Shown piece after piece: positions 1 to 9,409 of a stretch of 64,000 bases of DNA. The stretch spans positions 1 through 64,000 of the forward strand of contig JAJCYM010000042.1 of the NCBI GenBank assembly GCA_029262895.1, in the 5' to 3' direction. The notes under the pieces are model-generated. The model worked only from the letters and a program-made list of their open reading frames with translations, was not told where the DNA came from and did not search any database. Every line of letters begins with the position of its first letter. The first letter of the stretch is position 1. The translations under genes and the position numbers were made by a program. Origin of the DNA: Roseivirga sp. Lineage in GTDB: Bacteria; Bacteroidota; Bacteroidia; Cytophagales; Cyclobacteriaceae.

Positions 1-1148
1 GCAGACCCCATAAGAAAGCCACCCAATGATCCGTATAAAAACATTGTAATAAATATTACCCCTACAAAGTCAAAGTCTCTATGTCTGATGATTCTAAATG
101 TCACTTTGAAAAGAGGAAAGAATATCAATAAAAAACCCAAGATGCCATAAAACCCCATGACTATGAATAAATCCATCATCGGAGGTCTACCTAATTCGGA
201 ATTAAGACCTCCTTTACCATAGCCTAATAAGAGACTTGAAAAACGGCCTGAAATTAGCTGGTCGGACATAATAACGGCCTGAACAATACGTCCGGGAGCT
301 ATATTATTCAAAGCAACTAATAGATTAGAGTCTTTATATCCTCCTGAAGCTAACAGTCGCTCTCCTTGAGCTATCCCGGTTGTATAATTTAATAACAACC
401 TGCCTTCAATGACGTTCCTATATTTTATAGAGGCAAAGGATAAAACAAATAAACTCAGCAATATCGGTAATAACTTGACTTTAGTATTTGTGGAATGAAT
501 GAAATATAGAATCAGAATAATACCCGCCACGAAAACTGCCTTGGTAGCTATTATATACATTGCAAAAACAGAAAGCCCCATTAGTACTATAGCCAAAACA
601 CGCCTTTTGTTGTAACTATAAATACCAAATCCAAAGGCCACAAAAGCAAATACACTAGTGTCATTTCCACCCATAAAGCCTCGAAAACTATCTTCTATGG
701 TGCTGTAGGACTGATCACCAATTTTGAAATAGTAACCCAAAATAATGTTTGCCAGCACGACTATTGCGTTTACAAAAAAAATGCTGTCGAGCTTTGAACT
801 AAAGTATTCATGGTTGATAAATACATAATAAGTCAAAACAAGATAGAATATTACTTTTAGCGTAAAAGAAAGGCTCGTAGCAATAAATTCAAATTCAAAA
901 AGTGCCCCTTCTATAATGAGGATTTGAAAAAAGTAAAAGATCAAGAAATAAAGAACGCTCCGAGTAAAAATGGTTTTCCGACCATCTTTATAATCCTTAA
1001 AAAAATAGATGAGGAGAAGCCACAGGATCATCCCTCTAATGAAAATCCCAGGATGCAACGTATCTTCATTTTGACGACCAAAAGCAATCGTGATGAAAAT
1101 GTTCAAGAGATTTCCTGTTACCAGGTAGAGATAAATTAATTTCTTCAA
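1..1148 (-). CDS. O-antigen polymerase/ligase-like membrane protein (Wzy), 3' part cut by window edge
   Basis: Reading the minus strand from a TTG at 1148 gives 382 uninterrupted codons running off the left edge. The protein starts MKKLIYLYLVTGN and is almost wholly hydrophobic, with about ten predicted membrane segments and a long loop around residues 230-300. That layout is typical of Wzy polymerases and WaaL-type ligases, which join polysaccharide repeat units at the periplasmic face of the inner membrane. A TAA lies two codons before the TTG, so no earlier start is possible. The first membrane segment begins directly at this start. It lies 23 bp downstream of the GT2 gene, in one operon with the flippase. 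Sequence conservation in this family is poor, so polymerase versus ligase is not decided. Confidence 0.75.
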   Translation of the reverse strand, partial: MKKLIYLYLVTGNLLNIFITIAFGRQNEDTLHPGIFIRGMILWLLLIYFFKDYKDGRKTIFTRSVLYFLIFYFFQILIIEGALFEFEFIATSLSFTLKVIFYLVLTYYVFINHEYFSSKLDSIFFVNAIVVLANIILGYYFKIGDQSYSTIEDSFRGFMGGNDTSVFAFVAFGFGIYSYNKRRVLAIVLMGLSVFAMYIIATKAVFVAGIILILYFIHSTNTKVKLLPILLSLFVLSFASIKYRNVIEGRLLLNYTTGIAQGERLLASGGYKDSNLLVALNNIAPGRIVQAVIMSDQLISGRFSSLLLGYGKGGLNSELGRPPMMDLFIVMGFYGILGFLLIFFPLFKVTFRIIRHRDFDFVGVIFITMFLYGSLGGFLMGS

Positions 1149-1171
1149 GATTTTTTATTGATCCTATAAAA

Positions 1172-2119
1172 CTATTTTTTTGGTTTTAGATTTTTATAAA
1201 GTGACGCTACAATAACGGATGGAAAGAAACTCAAAAAGAATAAAATGAAAGGTTCCATTTTTAAGGGGCATACCTTTATAGCCTGAAGCGAATTAGTTCT
1301 GGCAAGCCTAGTATTCGGGTTATTGCTCCATAAATATTTCTTCGAAAGGAGTATTTGATAGTGATAATCTTTCATAGCCTTAGAGTCTCTCTTTATGCTT
1401 TGTTCCAAGGTTACACTTTCGGCAGGATCAATTTTACCTGTTTGGTAAAAGTTACAGACGTATTGGGCTGCCAATTGGGCCGTTCGTTTGCTTTTACGAC
1501 TAATAGAGCCAGGAGTTATACGATAATTAATTAGTGGAATACTAAGATTTACCATTTTGCCAATCTTTGACATTTTTATAAAAAAAATAGCATCCTCTTC
1601 AATAGGCACAACGTTGTACTTACCAACTTCAATAAATTGCTTTCTTCGAAACATAACAGACGGATGAAAAAATGGAGTCCGAGGTAGATTCCTTTTGATT
1701 TCTTCCCAGGTAAGTGGGGGTGTCTTCGAATATATGAAGTGTCCATCTTTATCAATTATATTGGCGCACCCCCCCACAACAACAACATCATCGTTCTGTT
1801 CTAAAAAGTCAAACTGCAACTGAAGCCTGTTGGGTAACGAGATGTCATCTGCATCCATCCTTGCAATATATTTTGCTTTTGCTTTCTCTATTCCATTGTT
1901 TAAAGCCTTGCTCAAACCTGTGTTTGGTTGATCGATTAATACAATTCTATCATCTGAAACCCCTTTGATAATTTCTAAGCTTTTATCAGTCGATCCATCA
2001 TTTACAATGATAAATTCAAAATCCTTCAGTGACTGATTTAGAATACTATCAATGGCCAAATGAAGATATTCCTCACCGTTGTACACAGACATCACAACAC
2101 TAATCAGTGGGTTTACCAT
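1172..2119 (-). CDS. Glycosyltransferase family 2
   Basis: The 315-residue protein begins with the GT-A nucleotide-binding strand (ISVVMSVYNGEEYL, residues 6-19). It has the FIIVNDGSTD loop near 36-45 and the metal-binding DADD at 89-92, which are the hallmarks of inverting GT2 enzymes that add one sugar from an NDP-sugar on the cytoplasmic face. A short hydrophobic stretch near the C-terminus (about 290-307) may associate it with the membrane. It sits between the Wzx flippase gene (14 bp away) and the Wzy-like gene. It therefore probably builds the repeat unit on the lipid carrier. Donor and acceptor cannot be told from sequence. Confidence 0.9.
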   Translation of the reverse strand: MVNPLISVVMSVYNGEEYLHLAIDSILNQSLKDFEFIIVNDGSTDKSLEIIKGVSDDRIVLIDQPNTGLSKALNNGIEKAKAKYIARMDADDISLPNRLQLQFDFLEQNDDVVVVGGCANIIDKDGHFIYSKTPPLTWEEIKRNLPRTPFFHPSVMFRRKQFIEVGKYNVVPIEEDAIFFIKMSKIGKMVNLSIPLINYRITPGSISRKSKRTAQLAAQYVCNFYQTGKIDPAESVTLEQSIKRDSKAMKDYHYQILLSKKYLWSNNPNTRLARTNSLQAIKVCPLKMEPFILFFLSFFPSVIVASLYKNLKPKK

Positions 2120-2133
2120 GAATCTATCCTTTA

Positions 2134-3627
2134 TTAAGTTTTTTTATTTACTATTTTATAAAAATCATTTCGTAGCTCCTTCGACATTGAAAATGACAGT
2201 AGCAAGAAACCAATAAATGCAATTATTTTTAGAGCATAAATTTGAAAGGTCTGAATTGGGTTTATAATAGAGCCAGTATCAATTATGTAAATAATACTCA
2301 AGTAGAGCAAAAAAGGCAATGTGGCAATAAAAACTCTTGAAACACTTATTTTCTGGCGTGTGAATCGGTTCAGTAGGAAGATAGACAAAATTAGTACAAC
2401 CATAAAAGACACAACCGTTGTCAAAGCCGCTGCCACAACCCCATAAATCGGAATGAGCCATATATTCAAACCAACATTGAGTAACGCACATAATATCCCC
2501 AATACCATGTTTAGGTCCGTCCGTTCTAAGTGATTAAATATTATCGAGTATATATTCGAAATGTTATTGAGCAATATTCCGAAAATTGATATTAAAAAAA
2601 TGGTATATGATAAGGAATAAGCGTCAACTGAAAGATAATTCATTATATCCTTAAACGGGATAATAACAGCACCTACGATAATTGTTATATATCCCAAAGC
2701 TCTTCCAGTCAATCTTTGGCTATAAACAGCAGCTTCTTCAAAATTACCAGCTGCCTTTTTCAAGATTATCGGGACTATGGATTTTTGAAATGGTTGAAAA
2801 ATACTGATCAATACATACTCCGAAAAGCGATAGCCATAGGTGTATAAAGCGACAGCTTCCAAGCCCATAAAGTATTTAATTATATAACGGTCTCCTGCTG
2901 CCAAAATTAATACTGCAAGTGTTCCGGGCAATACAGGAATTCCCACCTTAACAAGGTTTTTAATGATTCTGATAGAAAGTCTAAAAAACTTAATGGAATA
3001 GTTCTTGAAGAAAAACAGCAAAGCAACTCCTCCAAAAACCCCGTTGCCCACAGCCATTCCAATGATGTATGAGCTATAACTAGGTTCAACATAAATAATT
3101 AAATAATAAGTAACAGCAGAAATGACAATAGGGGGTAAGACCGTATAAAAGACATTCCACCAAGCCTTACCTCCCAACTGCAAAAAAGACCGCATTATAC
3201 CTAACAATACCGAGGTGGTAATTGAGAAGATGAACAGACTAAAATATTGCGGAGACAATGAAGGATCTAGCGCCCAATGAACGATGTCCATATTGAAATA
3301 GAATATCAACCAAAAAGTACTCGCCAGTGATAAGACTATTAACAGCGCGTTGTATAGATAGTTAGATAGCTCCTTGTTAGTTAGTTTATAAAACTTCAAG
3401 GAAACAGATACATCTACACCTATATTGATAAGACGTGTAAGAATTGGCCCTGCGAGCCACAAAATCCCCACGATTCCAAACTCTTCTTGTGGGATTTTTT
3501 TTGTGAATAGCGGAAGGAGAATTAAGGAGGAAAAAACGGCCAGCAAACGGCCCAACATGTAGATACTAAGATAATTAAGCAATTTGCTTTCCTTGAACTT
3601 TCTTTTTATCTCCTCAATAATTCTCAT
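2134..3627 (-). CDS. Polysaccharide flippase (Wzx/MATE-like, MOP superfamily)
   Basis: The 497-residue protein is hydrophobic throughout with about 12-14 membrane helices. The N-terminus (LNYLSIYMLGRLLAVFSSLI, residues 18-37) is the usual first helix of polysaccharide biosynthesis/oligosaccharide flippase proteins. The length is normal for Wzx. It should translocate lipid-linked repeat units across the inner membrane for the Wzy-like protein encoded two genes downstream. The 187 bp upstream of its start separate it from the GT10 gene and are AT-rich without a recognisable signal. Smaller reading frames inside it are shadows. Confidence 0.88.
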   Translation of the reverse strand: MRIIEEIKRKFKESKLLNYLSIYMLGRLLAVFSSLILLPLFTKKIPQEEFGIVGILWLAGPILTRLINIGVDVSVSLKFYKLTNKELSNYLYNALLIVLSLASTFWLIFYFNMDIVHWALDPSLSPQYFSLFIFSITTSVLLGIMRSFLQLGGKAWWNVFYTVLPPIVISAVTYYLIIYVEPSYSSYIIGMAVGNGVFGGVALLFFFKNYSIKFFRLSIRIIKNLVKVGIPVLPGTLAVLILAAGDRYIIKYFMGLEAVALYTYGYRFSEYVLISIFQPFQKSIVPIILKKAAGNFEEAAVYSQRLTGRALGYITIIVGAVIIPFKDIMNYLSVDAYSLSYTIFLISIFGILLNNISNIYSIIFNHLERTDLNMVLGILCALLNVGLNIWLIPIYGVVAAALTTVVSFMVVLILSIFLLNRFTRQKISVSRVFIATLPFLLYLSIIYIIDTGSIINPIQTFQIYALKIIAFIGFLLLSFSMSKELRNDFYKIVNKKT

Positions 3628-3814
3628 TCTTTGATCTAAAAGCCGACAGCAAAATATTGCTCTATTCTCAAGCTATATAAGCACTCCAACTGGATAAGTG
3701 AGAATGGCACCACTATCACTGAATTACTAATGGTCAACCCTTTCCAGTCCTTTGTCACTTTTATTCTTCGAATATTGTTCATTCGCTAACGTTACGGCCA
3801 AAAGAGGCTCATTT

Positions 3815-4909
3815 TCACCCTGATGCTATTAAGTCATACAAAAATCGTTTGCGGTCTAAAAATAGCCTGGGACTTCGAACGACTTTTTTGAAAAAATCCC
3901 ATCTAATAAGAGGTAGGCTCTTCTTTTTTAGAGGCATTTGAGAAGCCCTATTGACCGCAGACATAACATCTTGTACAAAACCCCCTGAAGTAAATTTGTA
4001 ATACGACTCGCTCTTCAGAAATAGAGCAATTGCGGTAATAAATTTATTGTAGGTGTCCTCGTTTATTGAGTTCAAATATTCATCGAGTTTTTGGTAATTC
4101 ATAAATTCCCTAAAATCTATGAACGCCTCTTTCGGAATATAGTCCAATACATTTGGGGCACCCCAGTATATCGGGACACAACCCGATGCCATTACATCAA
4201 ATATTTTTTCACAAATACCCCCAATTTCATCGCTCGAATTTTCGAATGCAATCGCGTATTTATAATTCTTTAGTGTCTGGATTTTTGATTCTACAGGGCC
4301 CAAATACACTTTTTTAATAAGCATGTCCTTTGATTCATCCCAACCCATCCCATATAAGTCAATCTCAGAATAATTAGAAAAATAATGTATCGCCTTAATT
4401 CTCTCGGGGTACAAATCGCTTCTCTTGGATTTCTTTAGTTGCTTGTTTGAGTTAATAATTGCCAAGTATTTCTTTTTAGAGTATTCCACCGAATTGTCCA
4501 TTTCTCTTGTTGGATTTTGATAGTGGTATTTTAGAAAATAGTTGGCATTGACCATGTCATCTCTCCATGTTAAAACTATATCAAACAGTTTGTTGACTAA
4601 AAAAGACTTGGTGTGGAGGCTTTCAATGTTTTGTTCTTCAGATACACGATAAATTATTTTGACATAAGGGTTGGCTTTTACAACTTTTAAAGTCTTCCTA
4701 AGGTTTATGTTTATCCTGTTCACAATTACCAAGTCAATTGAAGAAAGGTCGGAAACCATATCAAGGGTATTAATTGTGTGGTTATGTCGTTCGCAATATT
4801 TCCTAAGTTCAATAAATGGCTCCGTAATATTATCACGAGTACTTCCTCCAATTGTGAACAGGGCATTTTTATGTTGGCTCTTATCAGGAGGTATATATGC
4901 TATGTTCAT
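3815..4909 (-). CDS. Glycosyltransferase family 10 (alpha-1,3/1,4-fucosyltransferase-like)
   Basis: The 364-residue protein carries the GT10 C-terminal core at about residues 218-260: YKYAIAFENS, then a Glu-Lys-x-x-Asp block and CVPIYWGAP. These residues bind GDP-fucose in the family. The N-terminal half is divergent, as expected for the acceptor-binding domain. It has no signal peptide, so it acts in the cytoplasm. Its start overlaps the stop of the upstream sulfotransferase gene by 4 bp, implying translational coupling. GT10 enzymes usually transfer L-fucose in alpha-1,3 or alpha-1,4 linkage. That linkage is inferred from the family and not visible here. Confidence 0.85.
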   Translation of the reverse strand: MNIAYIPPDKSQHKNALFTIGGSTRDNITEPFIELRKYCERHNHTINTLDMVSDLSSIDLVIVNRININLRKTLKVVKANPYVKIIYRVSEEQNIESLHTKSFLVNKLFDIVLTWRDDMVNANYFLKYHYQNPTREMDNSVEYSKKKYLAIINSNKQLKKSKRSDLYPERIKAIHYFSNYSEIDLYGMGWDESKDMLIKKVYLGPVESKIQTLKNYKYAIAFENSSDEIGGICEKIFDVMASGCVPIYWGAPNVLDYIPKEAFIDFREFMNYQKLDEYLNSINEDTYNKFITAIALFLKSESYYKFTSGGFVQDVMSAVNRASQMPLKKKSLPLIRWDFFKKVVRSPRLFLDRKRFLYDLIASG

Positions 4910-5931
4910 ATTTTATAATTATACCTCTCCATTGGCAGTCCATATTTCTCAATTAAAATTTTATTCGAGATACAATATTCCTTAGTCAGAAACTTCACAT
5001 AACCTTTGGGAATCTTGAGTGATTTACCAAATGATATTTTTTCGGCAATTTTCTTAACAAAGCTGATCATACGCCAATTCAAGGCAACATTCATTCTGTT
5101 TTTCCTATCATTTATCCCGTAGTTAGGGACTACTCTTTTTTGAGTTTCTAATTCCATCGACTTGAGTTTTGACTCATTTGTCAATAAGCGACTTGTGTAC
5201 GACAAGAGGTTCATGCTAGTCGCATTGTTATGATGACTTCGTAAAAACCAATTGCAGGCTCGGGCAAAATTGACTCCATAAAGTGTTAAACCTTTATTAA
5301 TAATATTATTGTTCTCTTGGAATAAGTTCATTGTTTCAACACCAATATGATCCGCGAGCCTGTCGATAAACTCTTGTTTATTCTCTCTGAACTCCTCGTG
5401 TAGGCCAATTAAGACATTCTCCTCTCCAAAAATCTCCATATACATGTCAATTTGTTTGTGCCATTTTAACCTTTCTATTAGGCCTCTTGATACAATTGAA
5501 TCACATATAAATGAATTAAGAGAGAGAGTACCTCCCATCTTAATGTACTGACTATAAATTGATTTAATCATATCAAATTGTTCACGGATGACAAATATTA
5601 TCTTTACAGACCCGAAGACAGCGTGCAGCCTTTTTGCATTTCGCATTGAATTTTCTCCTGTGATAAAATTTGTACATGCAAACACCTCTCTGCAGATTCC
5701 CGTTTTTCTTGAAGTTGAGTTTTCTTTCAGTTGGCGTTCGATTTCCTGTTTGATTCTGCTGGCGTCAAAATCCAAATCACGACTATCAATTAATTCGTGC
5801 AACAGCTTCTCCAATTCGTAATTCTCGAACGGACCTCCTAAATAATCTATTTCCTGATGTTGAGGATAGAAGTGCTTTTGCATCCAAGTGGTGCCCGTTT
5901 TAAAGTCTCCAACATGTATGAAGTCAACCAT
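4906..5931 (-). CDS. Sulfotransferase (PAPS-dependent, carbohydrate type)
   Basis: The N-terminus (IHVGDFKTGTTWMQ, residues 5-18) is the P-loop-like 5'-phosphosulfate-binding motif. The stretch around residues 113-130 (FVIREQFDMIKSIYSQY) is the 3'-phosphate-binding motif of the Sulfotransfer_1 superfamily. The 341-residue length fits. It would move sulfate from PAPS to a sugar hydroxyl of the glycan. Lying between the GT11 and GT10 genes, and overlapping the latter by 4 bp, it probably acts on the fucosylated unit. No PAPS synthesis genes lie in the window. A 221 bp gap separates it from the GT11 gene upstream. Confidence 0.82.
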   Translation of the reverse strand: MVDFIHVGDFKTGTTWMQKHFYPQHQEIDYLGGPFENYELEKLLHELIDSRDLDFDASRIKQEIERQLKENSTSRKTGICREVFACTNFITGENSMRNAKRLHAVFGSVKIIFVIREQFDMIKSIYSQYIKMGGTLSLNSFICDSIVSRGLIERLKWHKQIDMYMEIFGEENVLIGLHEEFRENKQEFIDRLADHIGVETMNLFQENNNIINKGLTLYGVNFARACNWFLRSHHNNATSMNLLSYTSRLLTNESKLKSMELETQKRVVPNYGINDRKNRMNVALNWRMISFVKKIAEKISFGKSLKIPKGYVKFLTKEYCISNKILIEKYGLPMERYNYKI

Positions 5932-6152
5932 ATCTCTCTTTAATTAGAATATCTCAATCTTTAAATCAAAATTGAAAAACACAAACATGTCAGTTCCTGC
6001 AGTTGTTTGTTCAACGATACCGGTTTGGAATTTCCTTTTGGAAGGGGAACATTCATTTATGAATTTTCTTAAATCACTACCAGTGAAATTCACCGTTGTG
6101 ACCAATATCAAAAACAACATGCTTTTATTTAGTTCTAGCTCCTCTGACAATG

Positions 6153-7043
6153 CTAGCCATTGTCCATCTCCTTCCACGCCTTAGGATAATAAATATCATC
6201 TTTCCGTTTCTCATCTTGAAACCAATTTTTTGGCCCAATTACAACCTTCTCAGGATTATCGTTCATCCATGCTCCCCACCAACTAAAGGTACTGTTGGAG
6301 ATTATGTTATGCTTGCACTGACTCATTAAGAAGAGGTGTTCGTGATCAGGTCCATCGCAATCTATCAAAATCGTCTTGAATGGAATCTCAAAATTCTCCC
6401 TAACCCAGTTATTATCATTGGAAAATATGAAAAACAATGGGTCATTTAAGGTATTAGAAATTTCTTGGGCTCCTCTTTTAAAGTAGTCAAGAGAACAATT
6501 ACTATATAAGCCTTTAAAAACAGGATGGTTCATATAATCTCCTCGCCTTATATGTATGGATACCGAATTGGCAGACTTTATTTGAACCAAATAGGCGTTG
6601 TTCTCTTCTGTCAGAGGTTTGTTAAAACTCAAGTCTTCTAAAATTTCAGACCTAAACTCTTCAATTAGTCTAAATTTCTGCCAATACCCTTTTAGATACG
6701 CTATTTTGTGACCTTCAAGCTTGGAAAAATTGAACTCTCGTTCATGCAAGAAATAAGGTGACCCAGCCAAAAGGGAGAATAGGTTTGAGAGTTTATAAAT
6801 TTTTTTTCTGGCAATTAATTTAGCGAAGCGTGCTTTTTGTTTAGGATAAAAGAAGCTTGAAATGTTTTCATAGTCATCCAGTTTGTAAGGATAATAAGGG
6901 TGAAGTTGGAAGGGATAGTTCTTCTCATCAAAATATGATTTGTCGATTACGAGTTCTCGATCATATTTAAGGGATATGGCTCTTCCAAAAGCGTATTGAA
7001 ATAGCTGATTACCCAAGCCTCCAAATACTTTTAGAATTATCAT
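6153..7043 (-). CDS. Glycosyltransferase family 11 (alpha-1,2-fucosyltransferase-like)
   Basis: All GT11 signatures are present in 296 residues: GGLGNQLFQYAFG (8-20), HIRRGDY (164-170, the GDP-fucose-binding HxRRGD-type motif) and SNSTFSWWGAW near residue 250. These enzymes transfer L-fucose from GDP-fucose, usually in alpha-1,2 linkage to galactose, and the length matches bacterial members. Its start overlaps the stop of the aminotransferase gene by 4 bp. With the GT10 gene two steps downstream it predicts a doubly fucosylated glycan. GDP-L-fucose synthase is not encoded in this window, so the donor must come from elsewhere. Confidence 0.93.
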   Translation of the reverse strand: MIILKVFGGLGNQLFQYAFGRAISLKYDRELVIDKSYFDEKNYPFQLHPYYPYKLDDYENISSFFYPKQKARFAKLIARKKIYKLSNLFSLLAGSPYFLHEREFNFSKLEGHKIAYLKGYWQKFRLIEEFRSEILEDLSFNKPLTEENNAYLVQIKSANSVSIHIRRGDYMNHPVFKGLYSNCSLDYFKRGAQEISNTLNDPLFFIFSNDNNWVRENFEIPFKTILIDCDGPDHEHLFLMSQCKHNIISNSTFSWWGAWMNDNPEKVVIGPKNWFQDEKRKDDIYYPKAWKEMDNG

Positions 7044-8131
7044 TTATAAAACTGACTTATTGAATCACAAACCCGTTTAATGTCATCATCGGTTAATTGA
7101 GCAGCAGAAGGTAACCATAGTCCATCCATCCCTACTTTATTGGAGATTGGATGTTCACCATTTGCCAAATAAGCATTTTGTTTGTTAATGGGGGGGTACA
7201 TTACTCTCGTTCCAATTTGATTCTCTTTCAAATATTGTTGAAGCTTCTCCCTATTGTTCACTAGTGTATCAATAAACCATGGAGTGGTATGCTCTAAATC
7301 CTGCTCAAAAAACCTGATTTGATTTATACCTTTCAGACACTCCTTATAGAGTCGTAGTATTTCTTTTTTACGATCCACGCGAAAAGACAGTTTCTTCATT
7401 TGTTCAATACCTATAACTGCTTGTATATCGGTAAACTTGAAATTCCAGCCTATTGAGTCATGAATATCATTCCCCCCTCCAGAGCGACCAAAGTCCTTTA
7501 GGCGCCTCAATTTATTGGCTACCTCATCATCGTCCGTAATCAATGCTCCTCCTTGTCCCGTGGAAATTACTTTTGGAGCAGAAAATGAAAAGGAACCGAC
7601 CAGTCCTTTTCGGCCTATATGAGTTCCATCAGGATAAAATGAACCCATGGCTTGAGCACTATCTTCCAAAAGAATTAAATTATTTTCCTTAGCTAGTTTG
7701 ACAAAGGCCTCAATGCCGGATTTGGGATAACGCCCATTCGCAGAAACAAAATATATAGCTCTTGTTTTCTCGGTAATTGCTTTTTCGACTAATTCTATAT
7801 CCAAACACAAAGTGTCTAATTCCACATCAACGAAAACTGGTTTAGCACCAATCATATTAACAGAATTTGGTGTTGCAATCATCGTATAATTTGGAACCAC
7901 GACCTCATCTCCGGACTTGATTCCTACGGCCAAAGCTGCTAATGTGAGACTTATTGTACCATTATTTACTACTACACAATGCTTGGCTCCAGTAAATTCA
8001 GCAATCATTTGTTCAAACACCTGAGTTTTCCTGAATTCGGTTATCCAACCGCCCTCGGCCAAATATTCGTCCATGGCCCTCCGTTCCTCTTCGCCAAACC
8101 ATGGTTCCATTTGTGCTATAAAATTGCTCAT
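7040..8131 (-). CDS. DegT/DnrJ/EryC1/StrS family PLP-dependent sugar aminotransferase
   Basis: The 363-residue fold type I enzyme shows the PLP contact LLEDSAQA (154-161) and the Schiff-base lysine Lys187 within SFSAPKVISTGQGG. The C-terminal substrate loop includes the RVMYPPINKQ segment. Family members aminate 4-keto (or 3-keto) nucleotide sugars using glutamate. With gmd and an epimerase in the same operon, GDP-4-keto-6-deoxyhexose is a plausible substrate, giving a perosamine-type or L-configured 4-amino sugar. That is inference. It overlaps both neighbours by 4 bp. Confidence 0.88.
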   Translation of the reverse strand: MSNFIAQMEPWFGEEERRAMDEYLAEGGWITEFRKTQVFEQMIAEFTGAKHCVVVNNGTISLTLAALAVGIKSGDEVVVPNYTMIATPNSVNMIGAKPVFVDVELDTLCLDIELVEKAITEKTRAIYFVSANGRYPKSGIEAFVKLAKENNLILLEDSAQAMGSFYPDGTHIGRKGLVGSFSFSAPKVISTGQGGALITDDDEVANKLRRLKDFGRSGGGNDIHDSIGWNFKFTDIQAVIGIEQMKKLSFRVDRKKEILRLYKECLKGINQIRFFEQDLEHTTPWFIDTLVNNREKLQQYLKENQIGTRVMYPPINKQNAYLANGEHPISNKVGMDGLWLPSAAQLTDDDIKRVCDSISQFYK

Positions 8132-8703
8132 TTTGTTGCCTCTACATTCAAACTTATCAAAATACCGTTTTCCTTGTCCATATGGGGGATATAGGCCTGG
8201 GAATAATCATCGTAATCTTTGTGAATTGTGTCTTGCCAGTCATACCTCTCAATGGAGCGAAACCCAGCCTCCTTCAATACTTTCTTTAGTGAACTAAAAT
8301 CATAGGTGGTTTTATGGTAGAATGTATCTACTTTGTCACCAGGAGCCTTATAGGGCCATCTCCCATACAGTGGACCAAGTATTCCCTGATGATCCAAATC
8401 ACTATATTTCAAATATACCCTAACCATTGCCTCAAAATCCGGGACGGCCAACCTTAAAACACCTCCCTCCTTAAGCACACGATGCCACTCTTTGAGAACT
8501 GATTTAACTTCAATTCTATCAAAATATTCTAAAGAATGTGAACAATAAATCAAGTCCGCAGCATTGTCATCAAACATGCTCAAATCTCTTATATCATGTT
8601 GATGATCAATGTGAGGGTGAGAATCTAAGTCAATGTTAGTAAAACCAGGTAAATCCTTTTCTCCACAACCAAGGTGTAATTGAACCTTTTGCTCATTTTC
8701 CAT
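8128..8703 (-). CDS. Class I SAM-dependent methyltransferase
   Basis: The 191-residue protein has the SAM-binding glycine motif LHLGCGEKDLPGFTNID near residues 10-26. Further on come an acidic strand (DLIYCSHSLEYF, about 54-65) and the post-motif LKEGGVLRLAVPDF (about 78-91), as in Methyltransf_11-type enzymes. It is probably cytoplasmic and modifies a sugar or nucleotide sugar of the locus, for example by O- or N-methylation. The target is unknown. It overlaps the aminotransferase gene by 4 bp and lies 10 bp from the acetyltransferase gene. Confidence 0.82.
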   Translation of the reverse strand: MENEQKVQLHLGCGEKDLPGFTNIDLDSHPHIDHQHDIRDLSMFDDNAADLIYCSHSLEYFDRIEVKSVLKEWHRVLKEGGVLRLAVPDFEAMVRVYLKYSDLDHQGILGPLYGRWPYKAPGDKVDTFYHKTTYDFSSLKKVLKEAGFRSIERYDWQDTIHKDYDDYSQAYIPHMDKENGILISLNVEATK

Positions 8704-8713
8704 TATGTATTGT

Positions 8714-9292
8714 CTATTTATTTTTCAGCTTAATTCCGCCCTTCAATTTCTCTTCCAAATCCAATATGACATCCTTATCTCTGTTTTTAATTTTTTTTGC
8801 TGGTACCCCGGCAAATAGTGACCATGCTTCCAAGTTTTGATTCGCAAGAGAAAGAGCTCCAATACTTGCACCTTCCTGAAAAGTCACATTCGGCAATACA
8901 ACAGACGAAGCACCTACAATACAGTGTTTATTCAAAATTATTCGTCCCATCAAACAATTTCCTTTGAATTCTAAAGGGACCAATGGTGTGGCAATTCCTC
9001 CAATATAATCATCAGAACCTGCGGATAGAACAACGTTAGGGGCTAAAGTAGAGTAGTCTTTCATTTCTACATAAGTCTTTTGTCCACCAATGATCTTGCA
9101 CCCAGAGGATATATGAACATAATTATGAATTCTCAATTCAGTGGAGATATAAGTGAAATCGTCTATGATTACATTATTCCCTATTTCGACTAATTCTGGA
9201 TATCTTATTCTTACTGTTTTACCAATAATGACATTTTCTCCACAAGATTTAAGCCGTGTTCTGTCAAAGAATATGTTATCAGAATTGATCAT
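8714..9292 (-). CDS. Left-handed beta-helix acyltransferase (galactoside/sugar O-acetyltransferase-like)
   Basis: The 192-residue protein is built of hexapeptide turns (repeated I/V/L at i, small residue at i+1) over roughly residues 20-165. It ends with VGASSVVLPNV and LFAGVPAKKIKNRD, the standard C-terminus of acetyl-CoA-dependent hexapeptide transferases. Trimer formation is expected from the family. It may N-acetylate the amino sugar made by the DegT enzyme or O-acetylate a hexose; the sequence does not decide. The 117 bp upstream of it hold no gene. Confidence 0.85.
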   Translation of the reverse strand: MINSDNIFFDRTRLKSCGENVIIGKTVRIRYPELVEIGNNVIIDDFTYISTELRIHNYVHISSGCKIIGGQKTYVEMKDYSTLAPNVVLSAGSDDYIGGIATPLVPLEFKGNCLMGRIILNKHCIVGASSVVLPNVTFQEGASIGALSLANQNLEAWSLFAGVPAKKIKNRDKDVILDLEEKLKGGIKLKNK

Positions 9293-9409
9293 TTCTCAAC
9301 ACTCTATTATTCATTATCAAACCGATTTTATATATCGGCATCTGCACCAACCACCTGAAAATTTTGAGCCTGACATTACTCCTATTGAGTAAAATCCAAA
9401 ACAAACGAA

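Noticed and set aside
5944-6177. 77-codon minus-strand frame in the gap between the GT11 and sulfotransferase genes
   Set aside because: It overlaps the GT11 gene end by 25 bp, has no recognisable domain, and an equally long plus-strand frame covers the same bases. It could be a remnant, but nothing supports a gene.
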